Positions 37,689 to 49,420 of a DNA stretch of 64,000 nt are shown one piece after another. Under the pieces are notes generated by a model that did no database searches, was not told the DNA's origin, and saw nothing but the letters and a program-made list of their open reading frames with translations. Source of the DNA: Diadema setosum (lineage: Eukaryota; Echinodermata; Echinoidea; Diadematoida; Diadematidae); assembly GCF_964275005.1 (NCBI RefSeq), contig NC_092705.1, positions 12,587,912 through 12,651,911 of the forward strand, in the 5' to 3' direction. Within the stretch, counting starts at the first letter, position 1. The number at the start of each line of letters is the position of its first letter. Both the position numbers and the translations under genes were made by a program.

Positions 37689-39358
37689 TCCAGGCTTGGT
37701 ATCATAATCGATCAAATTTGCAAACAATCATCTCATCAGACTTGCTATTGTTCTGTTATTACGTGGATTCAAATCTACGCAAGTTGCAGTATTTAAAAAA
37801 AAATAAAAGAGTAGTATCTTTGATAAAACAACCAATCGATGAATTGGTGAACGTATCGAAACAGGAGTAAAGGAACACTTGAATCTTGCAGTGGTAATAG
37901 AAGAGTTATGCAATAGTATTTTATGATCACTTTTAATGTAGTAAATAAGTAAACATGCATGGTGTTCCATGTGCGCCGCGAGAAATCTGGCGCGAACACA
38001 CGTGTATATCTGCGTTATGCTTACATGTTGGTATATATAGCAAGGATCGACTTTTGGGTTGACGCAAAACCGTCGTCGACGCAAATCTCGCGTCTCGTAT
38101 AAACTTACTTGCGGTTTCCATACAATTATGCTAGGCTCGTATAACACTATAAAAGATGTCTAGTTGGTAAGTTGCCATAATAAATTGTTTGTTTGTTTCT
38201 ATGGTGTGAAGGAAATGTTTGTACGACTGTAGCCGTTACGTATTTGTAAGGTACATCTATGAGAGACCAGATATTACATATCTTTCCCGGAAATTCCGGC
38301 ATACGAAACCAATATTTCTTGAATGCACGCACATACAAGAGTTTAATAGTGCATTAAACGCAGAGAAATTATTCAGTTCTTTTAATGACATGTTTTTTTA
38401 ATATTTTTTTATATATTTGGAATCGCTTCAGTGGAAGCCACAATTAGTATTCTGATTAAATAACAAGTGTAAAGGCATTGTTTATTATAACCGGGTTTGA
38501 TATGACATTGTGTTTGTTCTTTAGAGCATTGTGATACCACGGGTGCAACGTGTTAAAGCTGAACGAACCAAACATTTATCAGAATCACAAGGTGCCAGCT
38601 AAGAAACAATGCCATTATAGACGATTATCACGTATCTTTATCCCACCAGGGAAGAAGATGTTATCTGCTTTATTGTCGTGATTCGACAGAGAATGTTATA
38701 CAACTTTGAGTAAATAAGTAGGCGTGAAAGACGAACCGGTCTTCCGCTAAACTGAGAAAGATGTACGCGGAAGGAATGGGAAAGTAGCGTTATGGAATCA
38801 GGCTGAGTAGATAAGAGGCATGTGAACAATTTAAAGATTCAAACCATTTCAAATGAATGATGCATCATGACAATGCAGCAGGAGTTACCTTTAATGTCCC
38901 CATAACCACATCACATCCATTCATTTCAAATCAAAATATTCAATTTAAGTCATCAGCCTCTTTTCGGAAACTTCTGGAAGTACTAGATCGCCAGTATGTA
39001 TGCATTATACACCATCAAATTATAGAGCAAAAGATCAAACCAGTCATCATTCTGATTAACTAATGAATCCATATGGAGGACTTGATTATCAAAATTTGTA
39101 AAATCAGAACATTGACCATGTATAGTACAGCAACTGTTTCATCAAGTATATCAGAATAAACAGTCTCGTTTTAGTAGCATATGATACCCATAGGAAATAA
39201 CCGAAACCGTTCGAATCCATTATAACTCTGTGTTTCACATTATGCTCGCATGCTGAGTATAACGTCTTTTCAACAGCTTTCCTAGGAGATGATGATCTGA
39301 TATTATAACTTACTACATGGAAAGTAACAAACACATATACAGTATATTCATAATTATG

Positions 39359-39364
<6 letters not shown>
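37689..39364. other. Noncoding stretch, no gene seen
   Basis: Open frames of up to 139 codons occur on the minus strand, but overlapping frames differ on both strands and none shows a domain or splice partner. Confidence 0.5.

Positions 39365-39404
<40 letters not shown>
39365..39404. repeat. (TA)n microsatellite
   Basis: TA tract on the left side of the palindromic tRNA element; a TACATA/TA tract (39657-39688) lies on the right side. Confidence 0.95.
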
Positions 39405-39409
<5 letters not shown>

Positions 39410-39478
39410 TTTGAAACAAGGAAGGAAAAACTGACCAGAAACAATTGTAATAATAAATAGCGAAAACTTTGAGCAAAG

Positions 39479-39482
39479 AAAA
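39479..39482 (-). terminator. Pol III terminator TTTT
   Basis: On the minus strand TTTT occurs three or four bases after the 3' end of the tRNA-like gene, the right place and form for RNA polymerase III termination. Confidence 0.6.
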
Positions 39483-39484
39483 TG

Positions 39485-39558
39485 GGTTTTCATCGGGATT
39501 CGAACCCGAGACCTCCGGATTACTAGACCGGTGCTCTACCGACTGAGCTATTGAAAGC
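39485..39558 (-). tRNA. tRNA-Thr(AGU)-like gene
   Basis: On the minus strand a cloverleaf can be drawn: D arm GCTC..GAGC; anticodon arm CCGG..CCGG with loop CTAGTAA, giving anticodon AGT (positions 39524-39522); T arm TCGGG-TTCGAAT-CCCGA. The Pol III A box (TAGCTCAGTCGG) and B box (GGTTCGAATCC) are present and TTTT follows closely. Defects are a C-A mismatch in the acceptor stem, a T-T pair closing the anticodon stem and one extra base before the D arm. It may therefore be a tRNA pseudogene or SINE-like tRNA unit rather than a working Thr tRNA. It decodes ACU if functional. Confidence 0.7.
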
Positions 39559-39688
39559 CCTAGATCGGTGTTCGTCCCAAACCCTTAATTCTCTTTGCTC
39601 GTGTGGTCAGAATCCCGATGAAAACCCATTTTCTTTGCTCAAAGTTTTCGCTATTTATATACATATACATATACATATATATATATAC

Positions 39689-40510
39689 TTTATATAATTA
39701 TTGACTCGGATGTGCTCTTATGTATACTACGACAAATATGCCATATCTAACAAGTCTCTAGTAAGATAGCTACTTTTCTAATGAGAAGGGTGTCGTTCTT
39801 GCAGGGCATCACTTTTTTAAAGTTTGGTCATGCGAGGACAATATCCATTCTTCCAAATCTAACGACAGATTGTTTCTTAATGATATGCTTTGTGTTGCAT
39901 GCACATAGATGTTCACATCACAAAATGTCCTTTTTGGCATGGAATCAAAACCAAAAAAGAATTCTTCACACCGACTTGTTCTAAGATTGTTATTGATTTA
40001 GCCATTATTACTGATCAAGTAATTATGGGGTTCATGATTGCTAATTCATTGATAATAAAAAACATCAATGATCTGACGATGTCGCATGAATAAATTCACG
40101 GAAGAATTGTGAGGTGACATAATCATTGCCTTATTTAGATCGTCAATTTGTTCATGATCTATATTACTGTTTTATAGTAAAAGCCCTTTACCGTTTATAA
40201 AGCCTTGTTTCATTCATTGCCTCATTTAGTTCGCAAATTTGACAGTGATCGATTTTACCGATTTTTTAAAAAAAAAAAACCCTTTACTGTTTCGTAAATC
40301 TTGTTTCATACATTTTGTAAATGATTACAACAATATTTGTATTCTTTGGAAAATTACGATGAAATTTGCACTTAATATCAGATGAATTTGACTCTATTCT
40401 TTAACTTCGGTCAAATTCAACATCGAATGGACCTTTACTTTAAAGTTCCAATAAGCTTGTTATAGTTACAGCTGTATGTCCAGATCAAAGAAGAAATGAG
40501 CATGTACTGT
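39689..40510. other. Noncoding stretch; probable 3' region of the TRIM-like gene
   Basis: AT-rich. Short frames at 39781-40093 lack features. The part near 40510 should include the 3' UTR of the minus-strand gene, but no certain AATAAA signal was located. Confidence 0.5.
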
Positions 40511-42355
40511 TCAGACGTAAATCTCGTTGACAAGGAGGTTGCCATTGGTTAGTATCACGTTGTCAATTTGAGGAGCTTGTAAGGGGACTTTTACGGATCT
40601 CTCTAGCGCCCTCACGTCCTCAACGCCAAGAGTCTTTTCGAAGACGAATATTTGCTCGCCGTCGCAGACTGCCAACTTTCCGTATCCCAGGCAGTGGCAC
40701 TTCGGCGTGCTGTCGGCCCTACGGGGTGACGGTACGATCTCTAGATTCTTCTCCGAGAACACCTCCCCTTCCGGAAGCAGGACGTCCACGGCGTAGACGG
40801 CCTTCCCGAATTCTTTGTACATGATGTAGAGGAGGTTGGTTGTCTTGTCCACGGTACACCTGGCCGATTCCCAGTGAGAGCGGTGGATCATCTTCTTCTC
40901 CACCCAATCTTGATCATAGATAATGAATTTGTTGATAGCCGACTGAATGATTACGTCCCCCGATGCCAGCGTATGAATGTCCAGGATGGTCCTACAGGAC
41001 CTGCAGCAGATTGTGTCCTTGATATTTCCCGCTGGTCCGATGACCACAATCTCCGGTCGACCGAACAATACTGCCAAGATGTTTCCTCGCGCATCGATGT
41101 CGAAGTGCACAGGATCGCGCGTAGCTGCAAAGCGATCGTCAAGTAGACGGATCTCCTTCTTGTGCTTCCAGGATCTACTGAAGAAGCAGAGAGACACGCT
41201 ACCAAAGTTGCCGCATACCACGGTTCCATTCTGAAGAACCGCGCAGTCCGATACGCACGCCAGCGCACCCTTCGGAATGATTGGCTGTACTGATCCGCAC
41301 TTGACATCCACAATGTGCAGTGAAACTCTCATGACATCGGTGACAACCAGGTCCTTTTCACTCGTTGATCCGGCAAGGAGAGGAAGTCGTATGTATTCTT
41401 TGAGGTTGATGATATGAGTCCTGCACCATTCTCCTTCCATGCCGGAAAGACAACCTTTGGCACCGGAAGCCTCTTCCCCAACCGACAGTCTACGGACAAT
41501 TTGATTAAGGTCGTCCAGAATGTTCGAGGAAGTCTGGTCGACTTTTGCTGATTCCTCGGCTTTCTCCGCCAGCTTTCTCCCCTGGAAGAGTAAGAGTTTA
41601 TCGCTTCGGAGAGCTGCCTTCACTTCGTCATGAAGCTGTATCACATCTCTGAGTTTGTGTGTGGTGTATCCGCTAATTTGCCTGGGCATGTGTTGGGTTT
41701 TTGTGTAACAACTTTGTAACAAGGCTAACTGCGATTCTGCTTTGTTTCTCACTGCAATGTAAGTATTTCTAGCCTCCGATTGATTTCTGTGTAGCTCCTT
41801 TTCGAGTCTTTGTTTGATCCTCCTTATTTCTTCCTCCGCTCGCCGTCTGGCGAGGGAATCCTTTCTCCTTTGTTCGTCTTTCGCTCTTTTCATTTCGGCT
41901 TTCTTTACGTCGTTAATTGCTTTGGTGAGCGTTCGGAAGTGTTGGTCGCATCTCGCGATGTGTTCGTCGACACTCGTCATTTGGGTCTCAAGCTCATTTT
42001 TTGCTTCCGTCAGTTTGTCTCCGGCTTTGAGGAGGTCCGCCTGTATGCTCTCGATCTGAGCCATCAAATCGACTAGCTTACACGGAGGTTGCATGTGGTG
42101 TATGGTTGCACAAACCTGGCAAGCAGGGACGTCGTGGGTAGCACAGAAGTATTTGATCTTTTCGCCGTGTTTCCGGCACATGAGTTCGACCTGCGAGTCA
42201 GGTTCGTCCCCCCTGTCGACGATATCTCGTCGCTTGTCCTCGGCGCACTTGGGGCATAACAATCGGTTTTCCTTGACGCAGTAGACGAAATCAGCTCCAC
42301 AATCGCACCCGTCCCCCTCGCAACTCTGTCGGTGTCGTGGGAAGACGCCAGCCAT
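40511..42355 (-). CDS. B-box/coiled-coil TRIM-like protein without RING
   Basis: A 614-residue protein in one uninterrupted frame. Order of parts: a Cys-rich B-box-1-like segment (Cys12, 17, 19, 26, 34, 37); a B-box 2 with Cys60, His63, Cys71, His74, Cys79, Cys82 and His86/87 as zinc ligands; a long charged coiled coil (about 95-290, densest in Arg/Lys/Glu at 155-200); then about 330-614 made of repeated beta-rich blocks such as DARGNILAVLFGRPEIVVIG and LGYGKLAVCDGEQIFVFE, consistent with an NHL/six-bladed propeller like that of TRIM2/3/71-type proteins. No RING precedes the B-boxes, so it is probably not an E3 ligase by itself; TRIM relatives oligomerise through the coiled coil. The ATG context ACCATGG is optimal. 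A pyrimidine-rich stretch ending in AG at 42378-42377 may be a 5' UTR acceptor. An intronless frame suggests a retroposed or expanded family member. The gene is intact, with no frameshift. Confidence 0.85.
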   Translation of the reverse strand: MAGVFPRHRQSCEGDGCDCGADFVYCVKENRLLCPKCAEDKRRDIVDRGDEPDSQVELMCRKHGEKIKYFCATHDVPACQVCATIHHMQPPCKLVDLMAQIESIQADLLKAGDKLTEAKNELETQMTSVDEHIARCDQHFRTLTKAINDVKKAEMKRAKDEQRRKDSLARRRAEEEIRRIKQRLEKELHRNQSEARNTYIAVRNKAESQLALLQSCYTKTQHMPRQISGYTTHKLRDVIQLHDEVKAALRSDKLLLFQGRKLAEKAEESAKVDQTSSNILDDLNQIVRRLSVGEEASGAKGCLSGMEGEWCRTHIINLKEYIRLPLLAGSTSEKDLVVTDVMRVSLHIVDVKCGSVQPIIPKGALACVSDCAVLQNGTVVCGNFGSVSLCFFSRSWKHKKEIRLLDDRFAATRDPVHFDIDARGNILAVLFGRPEIVVIGPAGNIKDTICCRSCRTILDIHTLASGDVIIQSAINKFIIYDQDWVEKKMIHRSHWESARCTVDKTTNLLYIMYKEFGKAVYAVDVLLPEGEVFSEKNLEIVPSPRRADSTPKCHCLGYGKLAVCDGEQIFVFEKTLGVEDVRALERSVKVPLQAPQIDNVILTNGNLLVNEIYV

Positions 42356-42378
42356 GGTGTCAGGAAGATAATCAACCT

Positions 42379-43199
42379 ATATTGCGATAAACAGTAATTA
42401 AAAAGAAGAAGAAGAAGAAGAAGGTCAAGTGGAGGTTACTATTTTACTGAAACTAGGAAAAAAGGTCATGTCTCTAATCCTCAAGACGAATAATCGTGAT
42501 AAAAAAGACCTTTTTAGGAATATTCCACAAGCAACATGTCGTTCTTAATGTGACGGTTAAACTTTGACATCGTCAAAGCCCACCGTGGGATAAAAGTGGA
42601 AACTCGTAATGTATTGCATAATCATTGACAACGAGTTATTCTCCTCTGATTGTTGAATCTAGAATATCATTCTCTTGAATTTACTTATTGCATATTCAAA
42701 GCAAATTTATGCAGCCACGAATGGAGCATTCACATACATGTATATTCATATTTCTCTGAAGGATCATGAACTATCAAGTTTGACACGACACACATTATGT
42801 TTTTAATGAAATTTGATAATTTGAAATACGCTTATGTAAACATGTACTGGACAAATTGCATACCAGCAGTGTCAGCATCCATTATCAGTCAGGACTGCCG
42901 CCATTTTGTATCTATCCAACATGGCGCTACACCTGACTATTTGCAATTATTTACCTTCAGGAAAAGTTTTCCCTCACACGTTTTTTTTTTAATAAGGAAT
43001 CAGCGAATGCATAAAGTTGGTTAAAACACGCAGTGAAATTTTGAGTTACATTTGAAAAATATTTAGTCCTCATGACAAGCATACGCATTCCCTTGAACTG
43101 TTACAAGTTTAGGTAAATATTATTTTCCATGTCTCCTGGAGAAGATAGTAAGTGCTGGTATGCAGAAGTGCACTGTCCATGTAATACTGAAAAGATTTT

Positions 43200-43245
<46 letters not shown>

Positions 43246-44608
43246 TACCTGTTACATGTTCTTTTCATGTCGCTCTACCACTGTAATATTTGTTTTTCTT
43301 TTAGTCTTTCGTAGTTTCCAGCTGGAAAGGGACCTGTCGCCTTTTAAAGACTCGTAACTTTTGAACTGACAATCCAATTATTTTTTTAAATCTTTCAGGG
43401 ATTATAAGATCGTACTTTCCTTCTGCTATCATTTTTGTTGTTGCATTCACTAAATTCCTACCCAAATTTGTGAGAAACGTCTTTTTAAAATCAGAATGCA
43501 TACCTACGATCTTTTCCGCTTAATAAAAAACATGATTATCTAAAATGGAATCACAAGTATATACAAATCTCTATCACCTCTATCAGTCTATGTTGATTAA
43601 GACAATTAGTATAGATTACTAAGGAGATGGAATAGAATCATGAATACGCACGTCATGTTCCATGGATAGCAAGGTGTGTGGGGGTGTAGGGAGAAAGAGA
43701 GAGAGAGAGAGAGAGGGGGGGGGGGGGGGAGGAGGGAGGAGATTGAGAAAGAAGAGGGAGAGAGCGGTAGGGAAATATTTCAATAAAATCCTACAATTGT
43801 CGTTTTAGAATGTGAAATATCAACATAGCTCAATCTCGTATAGCACATGAGTAGGTTCCGAAGGCTGTAGGGTGGTATTTAGGCTCGGCTATTCACCATG
43901 GACTTTGGATTGATATACACGCTGGTAACTTCCTCTTCAAAATTATAATCATGGCGGCTTATGATTCAGCCCTTTTACAACACTAAAGAAATGCCTTAGT
44001 TTTCAGGCGTAAACACCGGTCTATGTAATCAATTGTCAGACTATGTTTTTCATGGATACAATGCACTCTGCGTAGGTTGGCTGGGTTCGGATCATCCTCA
44101 CATTGTATACGTATATAGGAACAAACACACGCATAAACACACTCTTGACTAAAATCGCGCTAACGCAGTATGCTGCAATCGGAACCTGTGTAAAGAAACC
44201 AGCAACCCCTTCTGCATAATAATTAGGATTCATTATTTTGGGAATTGCTCCTTTCTCCTCAAAAGGTGCAAAAACTAAAGGAAAATTACCTCCATCAATA
44301 TTCTGTACACTCTTCGGGAAGGTTACTCAAACTGTCAAAACAATAATTACCAGTACACGAGCTCAGAATTATTATTTAGGGAAGCATATCATATACATGA
44401 TTATCTGAATATGAAATAGAGGAGTTTTTGTTTTGTTTGCAGACTGAATTTTCACGCATTCATCTTCACCTTATGATTGATCACATCAATTATACTGAAA
44501 TTTCCGCCTGAAAACACAAAAGACCTTTACAGTGACATGTTCAAGATTCTGTATAGCTTCAAAATGGAGTGCTGTCAGAATTCTTGATGACTTTAGGAGG
44601 GGTCATCC
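42379..44608. other. Noncoding stretch, no gene seen
   Basis: Starts with a GAA tract (42402-42422), the pyrimidine tract upstream of the TRIM-like start when read on the minus strand. Also holds a GT tract (43202-43242) and GA/G runs (43690-43735). Confidence 0.55.
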
Positions 44609-44838
44609 CACGAGACCGACATCCACGAGTCACACACATTACGAGTTCGACATCGAAAGAAGGTTTACACTATAGGTAAAAACAGCCCACGACTTCGACA
44701 GATACAACACGGGACTTGATGTGTCGGTCTCGTGGGCCTTGTTAGCTCAGTGTCGAACTAATGGGCTGTATGATTCGTGGGCTGTATAACTCATGAGCTG
44801 TATGACTTATGGGCTGTTCCGTGGGTGTCGGTCTCGTG
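44609..44838. repeat. Inverted/tandem repeat of CACGAGACCGACAYCCACG
   Basis: CACGAGACCGACATCCACG (44609-44627) is matched by its complement at 44820-44838 with one mismatch. A third, inverted copy (GTGTCGGTCTCGTGGGC) is at 44721-44737. From 44762 to 44816 a unit of about 19 bp, GGGCTGTATGAYTYATG-like, repeats about three times. The block is followed by sequence ending in AATAAATAAATAAG-like units (44920-44960). Confidence 0.75.
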
Positions 44839-47231
44839 ACATGCACTTCTTTGGGACAGGGCCAGCCTAGTATGCACCACGTGGGGGAATACTATAGTAC
44901 ATTTTGTATGCTATCAACAATAAAGAATTAATAAATAAGTAAATATGTAAATGAATAAATAAATAAGTCAATAAACAGATGGATGAGTAAAATGATTTTT
45001 TTAAGAAGTAGAGCTCACAAACCCTCATTGTGTACACATACCTGTTTTACGCTTCGCAAGTTTCTTATTTCCTTTTCCTTAATCTGTGGTAATCTTCTGC
45101 AGCTCACACCACCACTAAAACTTTGCTGGAATTTCCTGAGAGTAATCAAATACAATTTCTCATGTCCACCAACTTTACCGTTCTGATCCTTGCTATGTTC
45201 AATAGCAAATCGGCATTGGCCGTGCGCTAATCACTTTCCTTGAATCACAAGTGACTACTTTCTGTAGTTGGTGTATAGCCAGTCATGGCAGTCTTAATCG
45301 AACTCATCGAACATACGGGGTCATCCCAACATACTAGTACAGGCCTACTCTCTCGTCGGCTTGCAGCTCGAAGTGAAGCCGTAGTCAATGGCTCAAAACT
45401 GTCAATGATATGCATTTCGCACAAGCATAATAGAAGAGATCGCAGCTTTATGGAATATGAAGTTCATGAATACCCAGGGCAGAAAGATACAGACGAAATG
45501 AAAGAGTCGAATGATAATGGCTACATTGGCACGGTACCTTACCAAATATTTGCAGTTATATGCCAACAGGAGAGAGAGATAGACTCCCCCCCCCCCCCAA
45601 ATAATTATGGTGAGTCACACGTACTTGTCAAAGCAGACCTTAGTCGGTTGTCAATTTTAGACAATGTTTCACAATACATTACCTCACAAGACAATAGTGG
45701 TAGCAATTTTTTTTTTTTTTGTCATTGCAGTAATGAGCGTGGTTCAAAGATCAGAACCGGGACTGACGTGCACGTTTAGGATTGTCAAACTCATCGCTGT
45801 TATTATGAGGAAATATATATATATTTTTGTTAGCTTTCTAAGGACACATGATTCGATTTAATACCAACAATCCAACAGGAAAGTGTCGTAATACCAACAA
45901 TCAGGAAATTCTGCCCACGTCTCCACGACGTCGTGTGTACCTTTGCTGGGGGGGGGGGGGGGGGATTTTCAGTGCATTTTATTGTTTCCTTCTTCTTCTT
46001 TTTTCCGCTGGGTTTCACACAGTCAATGTCATTACTCAGCAACAAAAGCAAAGAAAAAAAGAAGAGTAAAAGTGTCCATCATAATAGTCCAAACTGTAAT
46101 GTCAGAGTGACTATATACGAGGTGTATTTTTATGCTATTGGTCGCTCAACCATTAGCAGTTTTTGTCGTGGATTCGTGGTAAATTGAGAAGCGGTAGCAT
46201 AAATAACTTTCAATGATCGGCAGACCAATATACGAATACTTCGTAATAACTTACCAAATACACGGTTTAATAATTCTATAAAACGACGAGCCATTGAAGG
46301 CAATGTGACATTGAATAGGAAGAAAAAGAAACCCCCATCATTAAGGACAGGATCAAGGCTTAAATCCTGGTTAAACCATGCGGCAACATAGCTTCATGGT
46401 TTAACCACCCCGTAGCTGTAGCTTACTAAATTCCTTTATGTGTTGTTGACACATCCACTCGTAATATTGTGTAAAGAGAAAAGGAGTAATTCCGAAAAAA
46501 GTCCTTGAACAATCTTTAAAAGAGATCATGCAAAATCATGCAAAGAGGAATACATGGAAAATTGAGATATAAAGACAACTACAGTGCTGCCATCAAATAC
46601 AAAAGAAAAACAAAATACAGTAATTACGTGAAACAGTAAGGCACAAGGTAAGATTCCGCCTCTTTCAGTTGAGTTGGAGATGTTCAGTTAAGGAATTATT
46701 TTGAGTCTTCGCAAAATCAGTAATAATGCCCGCCACTCCAACCCGCCACACTTTCTAGAGACAGTCGGTCAGACGTTTTCAGAAATTAAAAGGCAACTCT
46801 TAATGTGTACTTACCGAGCTATAGCACCCAGTTAGCCACGCACTCAAGTACTAAAAACAGCTGTATCATATGTGAAAATAATATGCAGCGGTGTATTTTG
46901 AACAGAACAAGTACATGTAGAACCACCTACAATCAATTATGGCAGTCGGTTCTCCCTGTGAAATCTGCTCACCGCCGTGTATAGCTGGTATACGAGCGTC
47001 TATCCCGACATTCTATAGACTAATTATTCATATCGTGCCCGGATGCAAGCATACATTTTGTGCCTTGCACCACGTAGTTAATATCTGGCCCTATATCCTG
47101 GGAAAAAACATAACCACAACCAGCAACTTCCCTTACTTAGAATATCAGCATCAAGGAAGTTAATAATGTCATGTTTTGATCAATTGCCATGGCTTCCGTT
47201 TGATATGGATAGATTTTTTTCCACTTTCATT
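44839..47231. other. Noncoding stretch, no gene seen
   Basis: The longest open frame (45285-45779) shows no domain, runs through C and T homopolymers and was not accepted as a gene. Contains a G run (45949-45964) and the hairpin at 46368. Confidence 0.5.
46368..46407. repeat. Hairpin TGGTTAAACCATG
   Basis: Exact 13-bp arms (46368-46380, 46395-46407) around a 14-base loop. The arm itself is partly self-complementary (GGTTAAACC). It is similar in size to the CCANGGAG hairpins. Confidence 0.8.

Positions 47232-47315
<84 letters not shown>
47232..47315. repeat. Poly(A) then (TA)n
   Basis: Twenty-seven A residues followed by about 57 bp of TA. It may mark an old retrotransposon 3' end that seeded the microsatellite. 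Confidence 0.95.
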
Positions 47316-47317
<2 letters not shown>

Positions 47318-47786
47318 ATAACTGCAGTTTGAATGCTCCCGTAATTTATGCAGGTATTGATTTTAATTACCGGGTATAGATTACCCGTGTGTTATGCCAA
47401 CCAATATAAAGGCAGAGTTACTCTAGTTTCAATTTCAGTTCAATTCAGATTTATTTGCAATAATTCATAAAGTCGTCTAAACGCAATAATCTCAATAGGA
47501 CAATGTAACACAACATGAAATATGAATATAAATTAAAAGCGGAAAAGATGAAACAGTAAGTAAGTGCTTAACCTATAGCAAACTGTATGAACAAAGTTAT
47601 TGTGTCATGGGAAAAGAGGTCGGATGTGCTCGTAAAGCAAGCTGGCAAGCAATGGCAATCAAGCAAACAAACAAAGAAAAATGTCCACAGGAAGGAACAA
47701 GGGAACAAAGACGTAGACGAAGACAGGACAAAACAGAAAAAACAAAAACAAGAACATCGAGAAGGCCTGGGGCTGACGAGGGAGAA

Positions 47787-48423
47787 TTAAAGGGGAAATC
47801 CAGTCCAAATATAAGTCTGATAAAAAAGAGTAAAACATTACGTGTTCATCGGTATGAATTTGATCGAAATCGGACGAAAAATAAAAAAGTTATCACACTT
47901 TGAAGCTTTGCTATTTTTGGGAAAAACAGTTCTTAAAAAGTCAATTATGCAAATGGAAAGTGAGCATGTTCTTCCCTCACAACTTACCATAAATTATAGT
48001 TTGTGCATAAAATTTTGAAATTTCCAGTTTTTCAGTCAAACGCAATTATGCCCGCGAGGCTCAAATCCTCGTTCATTTCACTTCTCACTATTCTGTGAAG
48101 TTACTCAAACAGGAATAACGTCACGTTTTTTTTTTTTGTTTTTTTTTATTTCAATGACAGAAACATTGAATTTTCGTCATTTTTTTCTTTTTTTTTGTAC
48201 ACGATCAATGGAAAATGGTGAGGGTATGACATGGTTAGCTCACTCATTTTGCATATTCATATGCACTGTACAAGACCTGTTTTGCATACATTAGGAAAAC
48301 TTCAAACTGTCATAACTTCCTTATTTTTCATCAGATTTCAGTCAAATTTTTACCGTTGAACTAAGACTTTACTCGTTTTTATTTATCAAACTCACAAGTA
48401 TTTGGACTGGATTTTCTCTTTAA
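47787..48423. mobile_element. 0.64-kb TTAA element, family 3, copy 2
   Basis: Ends TTAAAGGGGAAATCCAGTCC and the complement of TTAAAGAGAAAATCCAGTCC, each with TTAA (47787-47790, 48420-48423). The interior matches the copy at 31497-32126 in order and orientation. Poly-T runs (48126-48150, 48178-48198) have expanded in this copy. No coding frame. Confidence 0.88.
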
Positions 48424-49420
48424 GGAAGGTAGAAGCTGTGGCACGATCAAACATCGGAAAAGTTGCATTATCTTCATTGTTATCATTTTCACAAAAGGAG
48501 AGCACTATTTTTCCTATTCCTTTTACATGATCATCATGAAAGGCTATAAGAAAAGCTCAGTAGTTGTAGTCTTAAGAGCATTTAAAAAAAAAGGGGGGGG
48601 GGGAACTGTCGAAATTGTCAGCATCGTTCCTGTCCTTGGAGCAATGTATTCGATACCTGTCATTCAGTTGTTGTTAATGTTGTTAATTGTCACTCATACA
48701 ATGAGACATGTTTCATTTTTAAAGTTGGTCTACCCATTTCTATAATACTGCGGGTATAAACTCACTGCCCCCCTATAAATACCTACCAATACATGAAGAG
48801 TTTTATTGAGCTAAGCGCCATTTTTTAAACATGTATAAGAGCAAAACAAAACCTCTCCAGTATTACCTCATAATTATTTGAAACATACCAAGGAATATTT
48901 TAGAAGTTATGATTAAAAATATCCCGTATTTTCTGATTATTTTCTTTGTTTTTTAGCAGGTTTAATCTCAGCTATCTCAATTTAAAAAGAATGGAGTTAG
49001 CCGTTTTGCGATAAAACTCTTCACACTAGATTTAGGGGTACGCATTATAATTATGTTCGTAATTCCCTGTAGTTTTGGAAGCACCCCCCCCCCCCCATCT
49101 CCGTCCATTGCACTGCCACATATCCCCCGCCCCCTTCTTGGAGAGGGAGTAAACTTACAACGAAAGTTATAAGGAGGCCCGTCTATTATCTGTCAAGATA
49201 ATTCATCCTGATATTGAAAAAATGTCAGTTTAACAATAAGTACTTGTCATAGTTTGATAATGTGACAGATTTCCTGACAAAGTCACCCGTGATTGAGGTT
49301 CGAAATATTTTTTCTCCAATTTCTCAAACCGGAGAAGATTTTATTATGACAACAATCGAACAGACCTGAGTTCAATGAGGTCAAGTCCAGAGTGAAGTGA
49401 GCAAAAGGTTCACTGGCACA
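48424..49420. other. Noncoding stretch, no gene seen
   Basis: G run at 48592-48603 and C run at 49084-49096. No supported features. Confidence 0.5.

Larger units (their letters stand above)
39453..39658. mobile_element. Palindromic element enclosing a tRNA gene
   Basis: Positions 39453-39501 and 39610-39658 are exact 49-bp reverse complements (arm starts ATAAATAGCGAAAACTTTG). The left arm includes the 3' part of the tRNA-like gene (half of the T arm and the acceptor strand), so the right arm is a partial inverted copy of the tRNA. The loop carries the rest of the tRNA plus about 50 bp of unrelated sequence. TA-rich tracts lie on both sides. Confidence 0.85.

Noticed and set aside
37728..38147. 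139-residue frame on the minus strand
   Set aside because: Overlaps other open frames of equal quality on both strands, and shows no domain or splice partner.
45285..45779. 164-residue frame on the plus strand
   Set aside because: No domain recognised; it runs through C and T homopolymers and its codon pattern looks random.
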